Translations under genes and position numbers: made by a program | NCBI RefSeq assembly: GCF_001270065.2 | Contig: NZ_LFYT02000018.1 | Location: 1-64,000 of the forward strand | Source: Limnohabitans planktonicus II-D5 | Lineage (GTDB): Bacteria; Pseudomonadota; Gammaproteobacteria; Burkholderiales; Burkholderiaceae_C | DNA: 64,000 nucleotides | Direction of reading: 5' to 3' | The notes under the pieces: model-generated | What the model saw: the letters and a program-made list of their open reading frames with translations, nothing else | Databases searched by the model: none | What the model was told of the DNA's origin: nothing | Shown: positions 34,193 through 43,910 of the stretch, piece after piece | Layout: the number at the start of each line of letters is the position of its first letter | How positions within the stretch are numbered: position 1 is the stretch's first letter

Positions 34193-36385
34193 ATGAAGAA
34201 TTCCCTTGCACTTTCTCCCTTGTCTTTGGCCGTGTTCGGCCTGTTCGCCAGTCTGAGTGCCCATGCCGTGGCCCAAACCGCGCCTGCGCTGGACACCATC
34301 GTGGTGTCGGGCTCGCGCTCTGAAACCAAATTGTCCGAAACCCCTGTGTCCATTGGGGCCGTCAGCCGCACCCAGTGGGATGCCGACAAGCCCAAGTCGG
34401 TGGGCGAGATCATCAACCGCATTCCGGGTGTGCACTGGAACGATTTGGGCAACGAGCAGCACAGCATGGCCATTCGCCAGCCCATCAGCACCAACGCGGT
34501 CTACCAGTACCTGGAGGACGGCATTCCGATCCGTCCCTTGGGCGTGTTCAACCACAACGCGCTCAACGAGACCAATATGAACGGCTCGGGCGGTGTTGAG
34601 GTGGTCAAAGGCGCGGCCTCGTCGCTGTATGGCAGCAATGCGGTGGGCGGCGCGGTCAACTTCTTGACGCAACGACCTTCGCGCACGCCCACAGGCTATG
34701 TGGGCATTCGTCACGACAACACCGACGGCTTTACCCGTGTGGACTCGGGTGCGAGCAGCACCTGGGGCGATCTGGGTTTGCGGTTTTCGCACTACAGCTC
34801 GCAGCGCGACACCCACAACTGGCAGCAGTACAGCGGTGGCAAAAAAGACGCCTTCACATTGCGTGGCGACTACAAGCTGAGCGATAAATCCTGGTTGCGT
34901 GCATCGCTGGTGCACACCAACCTGGACTCGGACACGCCCGGCAGCTTGTTTGAAAACGACTTCCGCAACAACCCCGGCAAAAGCATCAACACCTTCACCT
35001 GGCGCAAAGACAAAACCACCCGCGCCAGCCTGGCTTGGGAAGGCGAAACCACGCAAGGCGGCTTGACCACGGTGACGCTGTTTGCCCGCAACAACGACCA
35101 TGGGCAGTTGCCCAACTACACGATCAAAAATTGTGGTGCACCTACGGATCCCAGTAAGCGTTGCGCGGCATCTTCCACAAAACCTGCTACTTATTTGCCG
35201 AATGGGTTTGTTGTGGGGACGATCAACAACAACCACGTCGAATCGCTGGGGTTGGACGTCAAGCACGAGCAAAAGCTCGATTGGCTGCGTGCCCGCCTGG
35301 TGACAGGTGTCTATATCGACCGCAGCCAGAACGACTATGTGTCGGACAACCTGAAAGTGGTGCGCGATCTGCCCACTGGCCGCTACATCAGCTACACCTT
35401 GAACAGCGTGGCCAACCCCAGCGGCGTGCGCAACTACGGCGCGGGCATTGCCAACGATGCCGCGTTTGCACAACTGGAGTTCAGCCCCAGCGAGCAAATC
35501 CGTGTGGTGGCAGGTGGCCGTTATGACCGCATCCGCTACGACTTCAAAAACAATCTCAAGCCGGGTGCCAACTACGGTGCGGTCAACGAGGTGCGCAGCT
35601 TTGCCAAGTTCAGCCCCAAGCTGGGGGCGACCTACGCCCTCAGCCCCAGCAGCAGCCTCTACAGCAACCTGAGCATGGGCTTCACACCGCCCGAAGTCAG
35701 CCAGCTGTATGGCAAGACCGCCATTCCCGAATTGAATTCAGCCACCTATGACAACGTGGAAGTGGGCTGGCGTGCATTGTTGGCCTCGGGCATTCGCCTC
35801 GACTCGGCGCTCTACCAACTCAGTGGCAAAGACACCATCGTGTCTTACACCTCTGAAATTGGGGACAGCTACAACAAAAACGCGGGCAACACCCGCAGCC
35901 GAGGTCTGGAGCTGAGCCTGAATCAAGAGTTGCGCCAATGGGATTGGCGCGTGGGCGCGACCTGGGCCGAGCACACCTTCGTGACTTACCGCGTGAGCGA
36001 CAAAGTAGGGGCCATCGAAGACTATTCGGGCAAAGACATGCCACAGGCCCCCAAGCACACCCTCACCGCCCAAGTCGGTTGGAAGATCACACCGGCTTCG
36101 CGCGTGGCTTTGGGCCTGGTCAAGCAAGGCAGCTACTGGATGAACAACGCCAACACGGTGCGTTACGCGGGCCACACCCTGCTCAACCTCACCGCCAGTC
36201 ACAAGCTGGCCGATGGCTGGGAAGTCTGGGGCCAAGTGCGAAACCTGACCGACAAGCTGTACTCGGACAATGCGTCCAGCAGCTACAAAAGTGGCGTTTA
36301 CACACCCAACACGCAAAACACCTACGCCACAGGTGCGCCGCGCAGCGTGATGGTGGGTTTGACCAAATCTTTTGGTCAACGTTGA
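34193..36385 (+). CDS. TonB-dependent outer-membrane receptor
   Basis: A 730-residue receptor with a signal peptide (cleavage after AVA near residue 27), a TonB box (DTIVVSGSR), a plug domain (SVGEIINRIPGVHW, VEVVKGAASSLYGSNAVGGAVNF), and a 22-strand barrel ending in the aromatic-terminated SVMVGLTKSFGQR. The position behind DUF2946 and PCuAC genes suggests copper (OprC/NosA-like) uptake; the barrel itself does not prove the ligand. A REP/MITE remnant follows. Confidence 0.9.
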   Translation: MKNSLALSPLSLAVFGLFASLSAHAVAQTAPALDTIVVSGSRSETKLSETPVSIGAVSRTQWDADKPKSVGEIINRIPGVHWNDLGNEQHSMAIRQPISTNAVYQYLEDGIPIRPLGVFNHNALNETNMNGSGGVEVVKGAASSLYGSNAVGGAVNFLTQRPSRTPTGYVGIRHDNTDGFTRVDSGASSTWGDLGLRFSHYSSQRDTHNWQQYSGGKKDAFTLRGDYKLSDKSWLRASLVHTNLDSDTPGSLFENDFRNNPGKSINTFTWRKDKTTRASLAWEGETTQGGLTTVTLFARNNDHGQLPNYTIKNCGAPTDPSKRCAASSTKPATYLPNGFVVGTINNNHVESLGLDVKHEQKLDWLRARLVTGVYIDRSQNDYVSDNLKVVRDLPTGRYISYTLNSVANPSGVRNYGAGIANDAAFAQLEFSPSEQIRVVAGGRYDRIRYDFKNNLKPGANYGAVNEVRSFAKFSPKLGATYALSPSSSLYSNLSMGFTPPEVSQLYGKTAIPELNSATYDNVEVGWRALLASGIRLDSALYQLSGKDTIVSYTSEIGDSYNKNAGNTRSRGLELSLNQELRQWDWRVGATWAEHTFVTYRVSDKVGAIEDYSGKDMPQAPKHTLTAQVGWKITPASRVALGLVKQGSYWMNNANTVRYAGHTLLNLTASHKLADGWEVWGQVRNLTDKLYSDNASSSYKSGVYTPNTQNTYATGAPRSVMVGLTKSFGQR

Positions 36386-36443
36386 CGTGAAGCTTGGCTG
36401 GCGATGATTTCTGAAAAAGAAACAATGACTTCGCCAGCCTCTA

Positions 36444-36715
36444 TGGAGCCGGCACGCTGAAGTATGAAATGAGTGAGACATGTCATCTTGTAGGTCGGTA
36501 CTCGCAGAGTCCGACATGGTGGGTTTGGGCACAGGCCCCTGTCGGAGTCTTCGACCACCGACCTACAAATACACGGCCTCGTAGGTCGGCACCTTCAGGT
36601 CCGACGCTATTCTGCTTCGGCACAGGCCCATGTCGGGATCTTCGACCGTCGACCTACAAATAAACGGCCCCCGTAGGTCGGCACCTTCAGGTCCGACATG
36701 AATGCGGATCAACGC
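36444..36715. repeat. REP cluster inside a degenerate MITE
   Basis: The left side (GCCGGCACGCTGAAGTATGA, preceded by TA at 36442-36443) matches the MITE left end at 46341. REPs follow: direct 36490-36515, inverted 36541-36566, direct 36581-36605, inverted 36632-36657, direct 36673-36697. The right end is reduced to GCGGATCAA. It separates the convergent receptor and MFS genes. Confidence 0.75.
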
Positions 36716-36726
36716 ACAAGGCTGAC

Positions 36727-37905
36727 TCAGTGTCGCCCCACCAGTCGGTAGACCACCCATCCCAGCACCGACACCCCCAAGGCTGCTGCCGTGAAAGCCA
36801 GGGACAACCAACCCATGTCCACGCTTTGGGCCATGAGCAGCACACCAGTGGATTGGCCAAAAAACAGCGAGCAGGCGAACAAGGTCACGGCCGAGCCGCG
36901 AGCGGCTGGGGCCATTTGGGTGGCCTGCACCTGCAGGGTGTTGTGCAGCATATAAAAACCCAAGCCCGTCATCAGGCAAGCCAACATGCCCAGCCACACC
37001 CCGCTGCCCCAAGCCAACACCAACAGACCTGAGGCCACCAGACCAGCCCCCGTGCGCACCAAGCCACGCTCGCCCAGCCAGGCCAACCAGCGCCGAGCCA
37101 TCTGGCTGTAGAGCAAACCGCCCACGCCATACAGCATCATGACCGAGCCTGCGGCCACCACGCTCAAACCAAACTGCTGGTGCAAATGCGTGGGCATGAA
37201 GGCCATGGCACCAAACACCAAAGCGCCCTCAGCAGCCGTGACGGTCAGCACCCAACGCACGCGAGACATGGCCAGCAACTGGCCCGTCAGGCGAAACGAG
37301 GCGATCAGGGTGGGGGCCTGAGTTGATGCGGCCACGGGTGACTTTTGACGCCCACGCCACAGCAGAGCGGCTGCCAGCGCGAACATCACAGCCAACAGCA
37401 CAAAGGCCGAGCGCCAGCCCAGCGTGTCGGCGGCAAAGCCACCAAACCACAGGCCGCTCATCATGCCAATGACGGTGGCGCTCATCAGTTTGGCCAGGGT
37501 TTCCTGCCGGCGTTCATACGGCACCTGGTCGCCCACCCAGGCCATGGACAGCGGGATGATGCCTGCCGCTGCCGCGCCCATAAAGCCGCGCATCACCAAG
37601 AGCATGGGCAAGTTGACCGACAACGCCGTGATGGCGCTGAACAGCGCACACGCGGTCACCGCCAAAGAGACCACACGCAGCTTGCCAAATCGCTCGCCCA
37701 AGGGGCCATAAAACAACTGCATCAGGCCGTAGACCACAGCGAACACCGATACCACCCCCGAAGCCTCGCCGGTGCTGACCTGAAACTCCTGCCCCAGCAC
37801 CACCAGCATCGGGTCGCAGATGCGCATCGACGCCATGCTGGCAAAACCAGCCAGGCCCAAAAGCGTCAGGTGCTGGCGTTCGTCTGCGGGCGTGAATGTG
37901 GTCAT
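36727..37905 (-). CDS. MFS transporter
   Basis: A 392-residue major-facilitator protein with 12 hydrophobic segments. The loop 2-3 motif is GPLGERFGKLRVV, and a motif near loop 8-9 repeats GVGGLLYSQMARRW. The sequence resembles multidrug or small-solute exporters (AraJ/YdhP-like) more than aromatic acid:H+ symporters. It follows pmdC on the same strand by 30 bp, so it could be part of the pmd transcript, but it is not an obvious protocatechuate importer. Confidence 0.88.
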   Translation of the reverse strand: MTTFTPADERQHLTLLGLAGFASMASMRICDPMLVVLGQEFQVSTGEASGVVSVFAVVYGLMQLFYGPLGERFGKLRVVSLAVTACALFSAITALSVNLPMLLVMRGFMGAAAAGIIPLSMAWVGDQVPYERRQETLAKLMSATVIGMMSGLWFGGFAADTLGWRSAFVLLAVMFALAAALLWRGRQKSPVAASTQAPTLIASFRLTGQLLAMSRVRWVLTVTAAEGALVFGAMAFMPTHLHQQFGLSVVAAGSVMMLYGVGGLLYSQMARRWLAWLGERGLVRTGAGLVASGLLVLAWGSGVWLGMLACLMTGLGFYMLHNTLQVQATQMAPAARGSAVTLFACSLFFGQSTGVLLMAQSVDMGWLSLAFTAAALGVSVLGWVVYRLVGRH

Positions 37906-37935
37906 GTTTGGGTGGTCATGTTTGCGTGCACATGC

Positions 37936-38889
37936 TCAGGCCAGTTGTTGCTCCAGGTCATGCAGGACCTGGTAGCACGGCAGCACTTGGGCAATGGAAC
38001 TGTTGGGCTCGCGACCTTCGCGGATCGCGGCGAAGAATTCACGGTCTTGCAGCTCAATGCCGTTCATCGACACAGCCACTTGCGACACATCGATCTTTTC
38101 TTCCTTGCCGGTGAACAGGTCGTCGTAACGCGCCAAATAAGTGCCCGTGTCACCGATGTAGCGGAAGTACGTGCCCAAAGGCCCGTCGTTGTTGAAGCTG
38201 AGTGACAAAGTGCAGATCGCACCGTTGGCGGCTTTCAGCTGGATGCTCATATCCATGGCGATGCCCAAAGTGGGGTGAATCGGACCTTGCACCGCGTTGG
38301 CTTTCACGATGGGGCTGCCGCACTGGTAGGCGAACAGGTCCACCGTGTGCGCGGCGTGGTGCCACAGCAGGTGGTCGGTCCAGCTGCGGGCCTGGCCCAG
38401 CGCGTTCATGTTGGTGCGGCGGAAAAAATAGGTCTGCACATCCATCTGCTGGATGTTGAACTCACCCGCCTTGATCTTGTGGTTGACCCACTGATGGCTG
38501 GGGTTGAAACGGCGGGTGTGGCCCACCATGGCCACCAGGCCGGTTTCCTGTTGAACGCGCAGCACTTCCTGGCCGTCCTTGTACACATCGCACAGCGGAA
38601 TTTCCACCTGCACATGCTTGCCCGCCTTCAGGCAAGCCAAGGTCTGGCTGGCGTGCATTTGGGTGGGCGTGCACAGGATGACGGCGTCGACTTCTTTCAG
38701 GGCCAGCGATTCATTCAGGTCGGTGGTGACATGGCCAATGCCGTATTTGTCCGCGACCTCTTTGGTTTTGGCCAACTCGCGGCCGATCAGCGAGACCACT
38801 TCCACGCCTTCGATGTTTTTAATGCCGTCAAGGTGTTTGATGCCGAAGGCACCGGCGCCTGCGAGGGCGACTTTGATGGGTTTGTTCAT
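37936..38889 (-). CDS. pmdC: 4-carboxy-2-hydroxymuconate-6-semialdehyde dehydrogenase
   Basis: A 317-residue Gfo/Idh/MocA-fold NADP enzyme that oxidises the cyclised ring-cleavage product to 2-pyrone-4,6-dicarboxylate. The dinucleotide motif is ALAGAGAFGIKHLDGI, and EIPLCDVYKDG carries the family EKP-like step with Ile instead of Lys, as in LigC proteins. Length is standard. In Comamonas the gene directly follows pmdB; here 1.5 kb with an ATPase gene intervenes. RBS (AGGAGA) is good, so it is probably expressed. Confidence 0.9.
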   Translation of the reverse strand: MNKPIKVALAGAGAFGIKHLDGIKNIEGVEVVSLIGRELAKTKEVADKYGIGHVTTDLNESLALKEVDAVILCTPTQMHASQTLACLKAGKHVQVEIPLCDVYKDGQEVLRVQQETGLVAMVGHTRRFNPSHQWVNHKIKAGEFNIQQMDVQTYFFRRTNMNALGQARSWTDHLLWHHAAHTVDLFAYQCGSPIVKANAVQGPIHPTLGIAMDMSIQLKAANGAICTLSLSFNNDGPLGTYFRYIGDTGTYLARYDDLFTGKEEKIDVSQVAVSMNGIELQDREFFAAIREGREPNSSIAQVLPCYQVLHDLEQQLA

Positions 38890-38959
38890 GTTTTATCTCC
38901 TGAAATGAAAAATCAATGCGAAGTCAAGTACTGCATCGTGCAGTGATCTGGAAAAAACG

Positions 38960-39012
38960 CACACCGCTCGCGATGAAGAAACACCGTCATCGCGAGGAAC
39001 GAATTGACGTGG
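38960..39012. repeat. GCGA-type repeat with perfect 10-bp inverted arms
   Basis: CTCGCGATGA and TCATCGCGAG are perfect reverse complements about 10 bp apart, followed by GTGGCGATCCAG. The core matches 17563-17625. It lies between pmdC and the ATPase gene and may mark the edge of the inserted segment. Confidence 0.65.
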
Positions 39013-39103
39013 CGATCCAGACACGGGATTGCAGAGCGGAGGGTTTCACGCACAGGTATGCCCTTGATTTTGAGCGGCAGCCTTTCGAAGTCAGGATGCT
39101 CAC

Positions 39104-40309
39104 TCATGTCTGCACCCCCAACACCCGCGCCACATCCAACAGAGGAATCACCTGCGCGTTGTCGGCCAAGGGCCAGGACGAGCTGACAGGGGCCACCACA
39201 TAAGCGCGGCTCAGTTGCAAATCGGTGCAAGCGTTCCAAAAACCTTTGGTCACGCGCGGCGCGTTAGAGAGTTTGATTTCAAAACCGATGCGTTCAGATC
39301 CGGTGTCCACCACCGCGTCCATTTCTGCGCCTGCTGCTGTGCGGTAGAAATTGAGCGTGGCGTTGCCGCCCGCCATCAAGGGCAACAAGGCTGCGATGTG
39401 ATTCACCACCAGCCCTTCCCACGAATAGCCCGACATCGGGTGCCCCTGCAAGTCATCGGCATTGCCAATCCCAAGCAGGGCGTGCAGCAGCCCGGTGTCG
39501 CGAAAATAAATTTTGGGCGACTTGACCAAGCGTTTGCCCAAGTTGACGAAATACGGCTCCACTTTTCGCACGATCAGTGCATCGCAAAAAATATCGAGGT
39601 AGCGGCCCACGGTGATGGGCGAAATGCCGCCCATGGCCACCGCCAAGCTCGACGCATTGAACAATTGCCCATGTTGGTGCGCCAGCATGCGCAAAAAGCG
39701 CCACAGGGTTTCGCCCGGAATGGTGATGCCCAAAGCGGGTAAATCTCGTCGCACAATGGACTGCAAGTAATCGTTGCGCCAGCGCAGTGATTGCGCATCG
39801 GTTTTGGCCATTGTGCTCAAGGGCATGCCGCCACGCTGCCAATGCGCTTGCAGGGCCAACAACTGCTGTGTGGCGTCTTGGCTGGCTGCAACGGTTTGTA
39901 CTTCGTTCCACAACAATGGCGGCAATTCGAAATAGCTCACCCGCCCCGCCAACGATTCTGCCGACTGCCGCAACAACGCGCCGCTGGCCGAACCCAAGAG
40001 CAAAAAGCGTCCCGGCCTGCGGTCAGCATCGATTTCGGGGCGAAGCTGTACAAACAAAGCTGGCATGGTTTGCACTTCGTCAAGCACGACCAAGCGGCTT
40101 CGGTTCGCTGCAAAAAATGCACTCGCCTGGTCCAGCTTGGCCCGGTCTTCGGGCAATTCCAAATCCAAAAAAACCGCATCCGATATAAGCTCAGCACACG
40201 CTCGTGCCAAAGTGGATTTACCCACCTGTCGCGCACCCAGCAAGACCACACCGGGCGAATAGTCCAAGCGATCTTGCAATTCACGGTTAAATAGGCGATC
40301 AATCATCAT
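39104..40309 (-). CDS. AAA_14/DUF4143 ATPase inserted in the pmd operon
   Basis: A 401-residue ATPase. Walker A is GARQVGKS (25-32) and Walker B is LVVLDEVQT (D77, E78); the DUF4143 part includes YLQSIVRRDLPAL, a winged-helix-like middle and a nuclease-like end (AEMDAVVDTGSERIGFEIKLS). It has nothing to do with aromatic degradation and interrupts pmdB and pmdC. It has its own AT-rich upstream region with TTTTG/CAAAA inverted arms at 40316-40338. Its role is unknown; family members are common in mobile regions. A second member is at 10069. Confidence 0.87.
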   Translation of the reverse strand: MMIDRLFNRELQDRLDYSPGVVLLGARQVGKSTLARACAELISDAVFLDLELPEDRAKLDQASAFFAANRSRLVVLDEVQTMPALFVQLRPEIDADRRPGRFLLLGSASGALLRQSAESLAGRVSYFELPPLLWNEVQTVAASQDATQQLLALQAHWQRGGMPLSTMAKTDAQSLRWRNDYLQSIVRRDLPALGITIPGETLWRFLRMLAHQHGQLFNASSLAVAMGGISPITVGRYLDIFCDALIVRKVEPYFVNLGKRLVKSPKIYFRDTGLLHALLGIGNADDLQGHPMSGYSWEGLVVNHIAALLPLMAGGNATLNFYRTAAGAEMDAVVDTGSERIGFEIKLSNAPRVTKGFWNACTDLQLSRAYVVAPVSSSWPLADNAQVIPLLDVARVLGVQT

Positions 40310-40374
40310 TGTATTTTGTTACATCAAATATCAAAATGCAAGGATAAAAATCACTCAATTGACCTTCAAATGCT

Positions 40375-41314
<940 letters not shown>

Positions 41315-41315
41315 A

Positions 41316-41774
41316 TTAAGGCTTTTGGCCCGCTGCGCTGGACTGTTGCCCGGCTGCGCCTTGGGGCTGGTTTTGGACTTGGGCGCTGCCGTTTTCGCCG
41401 ATGTAGCGGTTGCCCTCGATGCTGCGCCCGCCTGCGATCATCATGTTGCGGTATTCCTCTTCGGTCATGCCGGTCATCGAGCCCGCCATTTGCTGGAAGC
41501 TCTTGCCGTCGGTCGCACCGATCTTGGCCAGAAAGTAGATGTTGCCGCCCGTGCGCATGCACCAGTTCAGGTCTCGCGCCAGCACGGCCTGCTTTTGCTC
41601 TTCGGTCATCTGCCACTCGTCCAGATAAGCACGCTCGTCGGCCTTGAACCGCTCACGGTTTTCAGCCTTCATGAGCGACATGCAAAACTGGTTGAGCCAG
41701 TAACCTTTGCGCGATTGCTCGGCGTCAAAAATGATGGTGCCGGGCACGTCTTTGTAGGGTTTATCTAGAGCCAT
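41316..41774 (-). CDS. pmdA: Protocatechuate 4,5-dioxygenase alpha subunit
   Basis: The small subunit (152 residues) of the LigAB-type dioxygenase; it caps the active site of the beta subunit. It starts MALDKPYKDVPGTIIFDAEQ and contains WLNQFCMSLMKAENRERF and MRTGGNIYFLAKIGATDG, all typical of LigA. The last 25 residues are a Gln/Ala/Gly tail not needed for the fold. No strong RBS is visible at 41774; a heptamer hairpin lies just upstream and might affect expression. Confidence 0.94.
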   Translation of the reverse strand: MALDKPYKDVPGTIIFDAEQSRKGYWLNQFCMSLMKAENRERFKADERAYLDEWQMTEEQKQAVLARDLNWCMRTGGNIYFLAKIGATDGKSFQQMAGSMTGMTEEEYRNMMIAGGRSIEGNRYIGENGSAQVQNQPQGAAGQQSSAAGQKP

Positions 41775-41784
41775 GGTGGTATTT

Positions 41785-41895
41785 CGTTGAGCGCTTTAGG
41801 TTGGGCGTTGGGCGTTGGGCGTTGGGCGTTGGGCGTTGGGAATTCAGCGGATCTTTGATTTTCACGCTAAACGCTCAACGCTGAACACTCAACCC
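41785..41895. repeat. Heptameric GTTGGGC repeat with inverted partner
   Basis: GTTGGGC is repeated six times in tandem (41800-41841) and faces CGCTAAACGCTCAACGCTGA (41865-41884) plus ACACTCAACCC. The two sides can pair as a long imperfect stem. It spans the pmdD-pmdA gap and slightly enters the pmdD end. The same heptamer family occurs before ihfB. Confidence 0.85.
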
Positions 41896-42833
41896 TCTTC
41901 AGGCCAGTACAGCCGCATCGGGTTGTCCACCAACAGCTTCTTTTGCAACTCGGCGGTCGGTGCGATGTGCGGGATGAAATCAACCAGCAGACCGTCGTCG
42001 GGCATGTGGTCTTTCAGGTTGGGGTGTGGCCAGTCGGTGCCCCACAGGACGCGATCGGGGAACTCTTGCACGATGCGCTGGGCAAACGGGATCACGTCTT
42101 GGTATGCGTTCTGTTCACCGCTCAAGGCCTTGGGGCCAGTCACCGACAAACGCTCGGGGCAAGACACTTTGCTCCACACATTGCTGTGCTCGCGCATGAA
42201 CTTCTGGAACAGCGCAAACTGCGGGCCGTCCACGGGCAGCGACACATCAGGGCGGCCCATGTGGTCCACCACCACGGTGGTCGGCAGCGCGGTGAAAAAG
42301 TCCCACAGCTCGGGCAAGTCGACCGCCTCAAAGTAGATAACCACATGCCAGCCCCATTTTTGGATGCGGCCCGCGATCTCCATCAGCTCGTCCTTGGGCG
42401 TGAAGTCCACCAAACGCTTGACGAAGTTGAAACGCACACCGCGCACACCGGCGTCGTGCATGGCCTGGATTTCCTGGTCGGTCACGCTGCGCTTGACGGT
42501 GGCCACGCCTCGCGCCATGCCGCCCGAGTTGACCAAGGCATCGACCAGGGCTCGGTTGTCTGCGCCGTGGCAGGTGGCCTGCACCACCACATTGCGCGCA
42601 AAGCCCAGGTGGTCACGCAGCGCATACAGCTGGTGCTTGCTGGCATCGCACGGTGTGTATTTGCGCTCGGGGGCGTAGGGAAATTCAGTGCCCGGGCCAA
42701 ACACGTGGCAATGCGCATCGACCGCGCCTGCGGGCAATTGGAATCGCGGCTTGGACGGGCCGGTGTACCAGTCCATCCAGCCTGCGGTTTTGGTGAAGTC
42801 ACCCGACGTGGGTTTATCCATGGTTTTGCTCAT
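41889..42833 (-). CDS. pmdD: 2-pyrone-4,6-dicarboxylate hydrolase
   Basis: A 314-residue amidohydrolase-fold enzyme that opens the pyrone ring to give 4-oxalomesaconate. The first metal motif is AVDAHCHVFGP, a His is in VVVDHMGRPDV, and the final Asp is in VLWGTDWPHPN, matching LigI proteins. An N-terminal stretch of about 35 residues (WMDWYTGPSKPRF) precedes the barrel. It is transcribed with pmdA, with the heptamer repeat between them. Confidence 0.93.
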   Translation of the reverse strand: MSKTMDKPTSGDFTKTAGWMDWYTGPSKPRFQLPAGAVDAHCHVFGPGTEFPYAPERKYTPCDASKHQLYALRDHLGFARNVVVQATCHGADNRALVDALVNSGGMARGVATVKRSVTDQEIQAMHDAGVRGVRFNFVKRLVDFTPKDELMEIAGRIQKWGWHVVIYFEAVDLPELWDFFTALPTTVVVDHMGRPDVSLPVDGPQFALFQKFMREHSNVWSKVSCPERLSVTGPKALSGEQNAYQDVIPFAQRIVQEFPDRVLWGTDWPHPNLKDHMPDDGLLVDFIPHIAPTAELQKKLLVDNPMRLYWPEEG

Positions 42834-42858
42834 CTCGAACGCCTTTCAAATGTCTTTT

Positions 42859-43098
42859 GTAGGTCGGTACCTTCAGGTCCGACACTGCGTACCCAAGGTC
42901 CTTGTCGGGGCTGAAGCCGCCGACCTACAGGAATCGGTCTTTTGCAGGTCGGTACCTTCAGGTCCGACGCAGCGTACCCAAGGTCCTTGTCGAGGCTGAA
43001 GCCGCCGACCTACAGGAATCGGTCTTTAGCAGGTCGGCACCTTCAAGTCCGACACTGCGTACCCAAGGTCCTTGTCGGGGCTGAAGCCGCCGACCTGC
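42859..43098. repeat. Tandem REP array in the pmd operon (85-bp units)
   Basis: Direct REPs at 42859-42883, 42944-42968 and 43029-43053, inverted REPs at 42904-42928, 42989-43013 and 43074-43098. The inner arms are ACC/GGT and GGC/GCC with loops TTCA and TGAA, unlike the arms of the 130-bp array. Three units repeat with a period of 85 bp. It sits between pmdF and pmdD, both on the minus strand. Confidence 0.93.
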
Positions 43099-43105
43099 AA
43101 GTAAA

Positions 43106-43789
43106 TCAGTCAATGTATTTCAGGCCCGCCGCCGCCAAGGGCTCGCGCATCTTGTACATGTCCAGGCCCAGCACGCCCGAGGCCAGCTTGGCGCGTTTTT
43201 CGCCTTCGTTGGCTTCACGCGCTTGCGCGGCAGCCACCGTTTTGGCGGCCAGTGCCTGCGGCACACACACCACACCATCGTCGTCGGCCACGATCACGTC
43301 ACCAGGGTGGACGATCATGCCGGCGCACACCACCGGGATGTTGACCGAACCGATGGTGGCCTTGATGCAGCCCTTGCTGCTGATGGCTTTGCTCCAAACC
43401 GGGAAGTTCATTTTTTGCAGTTCTTTCACATCGCGAACACCGGCATCGATGATCAAAGCGCGTGCGCCTCGGGCCTGAAACGATGTGGCCAACAGGTCGC
43501 CAAAGTAGCCGTCGGTGCAATCGGCCGTGATGGCTGCGACCACGATGTCGCCGGGCTGAATCTGCTCGGCCACCACATGCATCATCCAGTTGTCACCCGG
43601 ATGCAGCAGCACGGTGACGGCCGTGCCCGAGACTTGAGCGCCGGGGTAGATGGGGCGCATGTAAGGCTTCATGAGGCCGACACGACCCATGGCCTCGTGC
43701 ACCGTGGCTGAGCCGAGTGCGCCCAGGCCGTCAGCGGTTGCGCGGTCCGTGCGGGTGATGTTGCGGTAAACAACGCCGAGTTCGTACAT
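43106..43789 (-). CDS. pmdF: 4-hydroxy-4-methyl-2-oxoglutarate / 4-carboxy-4-hydroxy-2-oxoadipate aldolase
   Basis: A 227-residue class II aldolase of the RraA-like fold; it splits the last intermediate into pyruvate and oxaloacetate. Recognisable patterns are [43 protein letters not shown] (the metal-binding R-D pair) and [16 protein letters not shown]. The ATG at 43789 has AGGAGA upstream. It is separated from pmdD by the REP array, a place where the polycistronic mRNA may be processed. Confidence 0.93.
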   Translation of the reverse strand: MYELGVVYRNITRTDRATADGLGALGSATVHEAMGRVGLMKPYMRPIYPGAQVSGTAVTVLLHPGDNWMMHVVAEQIQPGDIVVAAITADCTDGYFGDLLATSFQARGARALIIDAGVRDVKELQKMNFPVWSKAISSKGCIKATIGSVNIPVVCAGMIVHPGDVIVADDDGVVCVPQALAAKTVAAAQAREANEGEKRAKLASGVLGLDMYKMREPLAAAGLKYID

Positions 43790-43823
43790 GGTTTTCTCCT
43801 GATTCAATTCAAAGGGGCTTTTT

Positions 43824-43886
43824 GTAGGAGCCAGCCTGCTGGTGATTCATGCAGCACAAGCCATCGCTTGCAGGCATGCTCCCACA
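43824..43886. repeat. Second REP type (GTAGGAGC) inverted pair
   Basis: GTAGGAGCCAGCCTGCTGGT and the inverted CAGGCATGCTCCCAC form a stem around an AT-richer middle. The sequence resembles the GTAGGAGC REPs of pseudomonads and is unrelated to the GTCGG family. It lies between pmdE and pmdF. Confidence 0.7.
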
Positions 43887-43910
43887 ACACCGTTCAACAA
43901 ACATCACCCA

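Noticed and set aside
33746..35497. Open frame of 583 codons on the minus strand
   Set aside because: Antisense of the DUF2946 and TonB receptor genes; no motif and biased composition.
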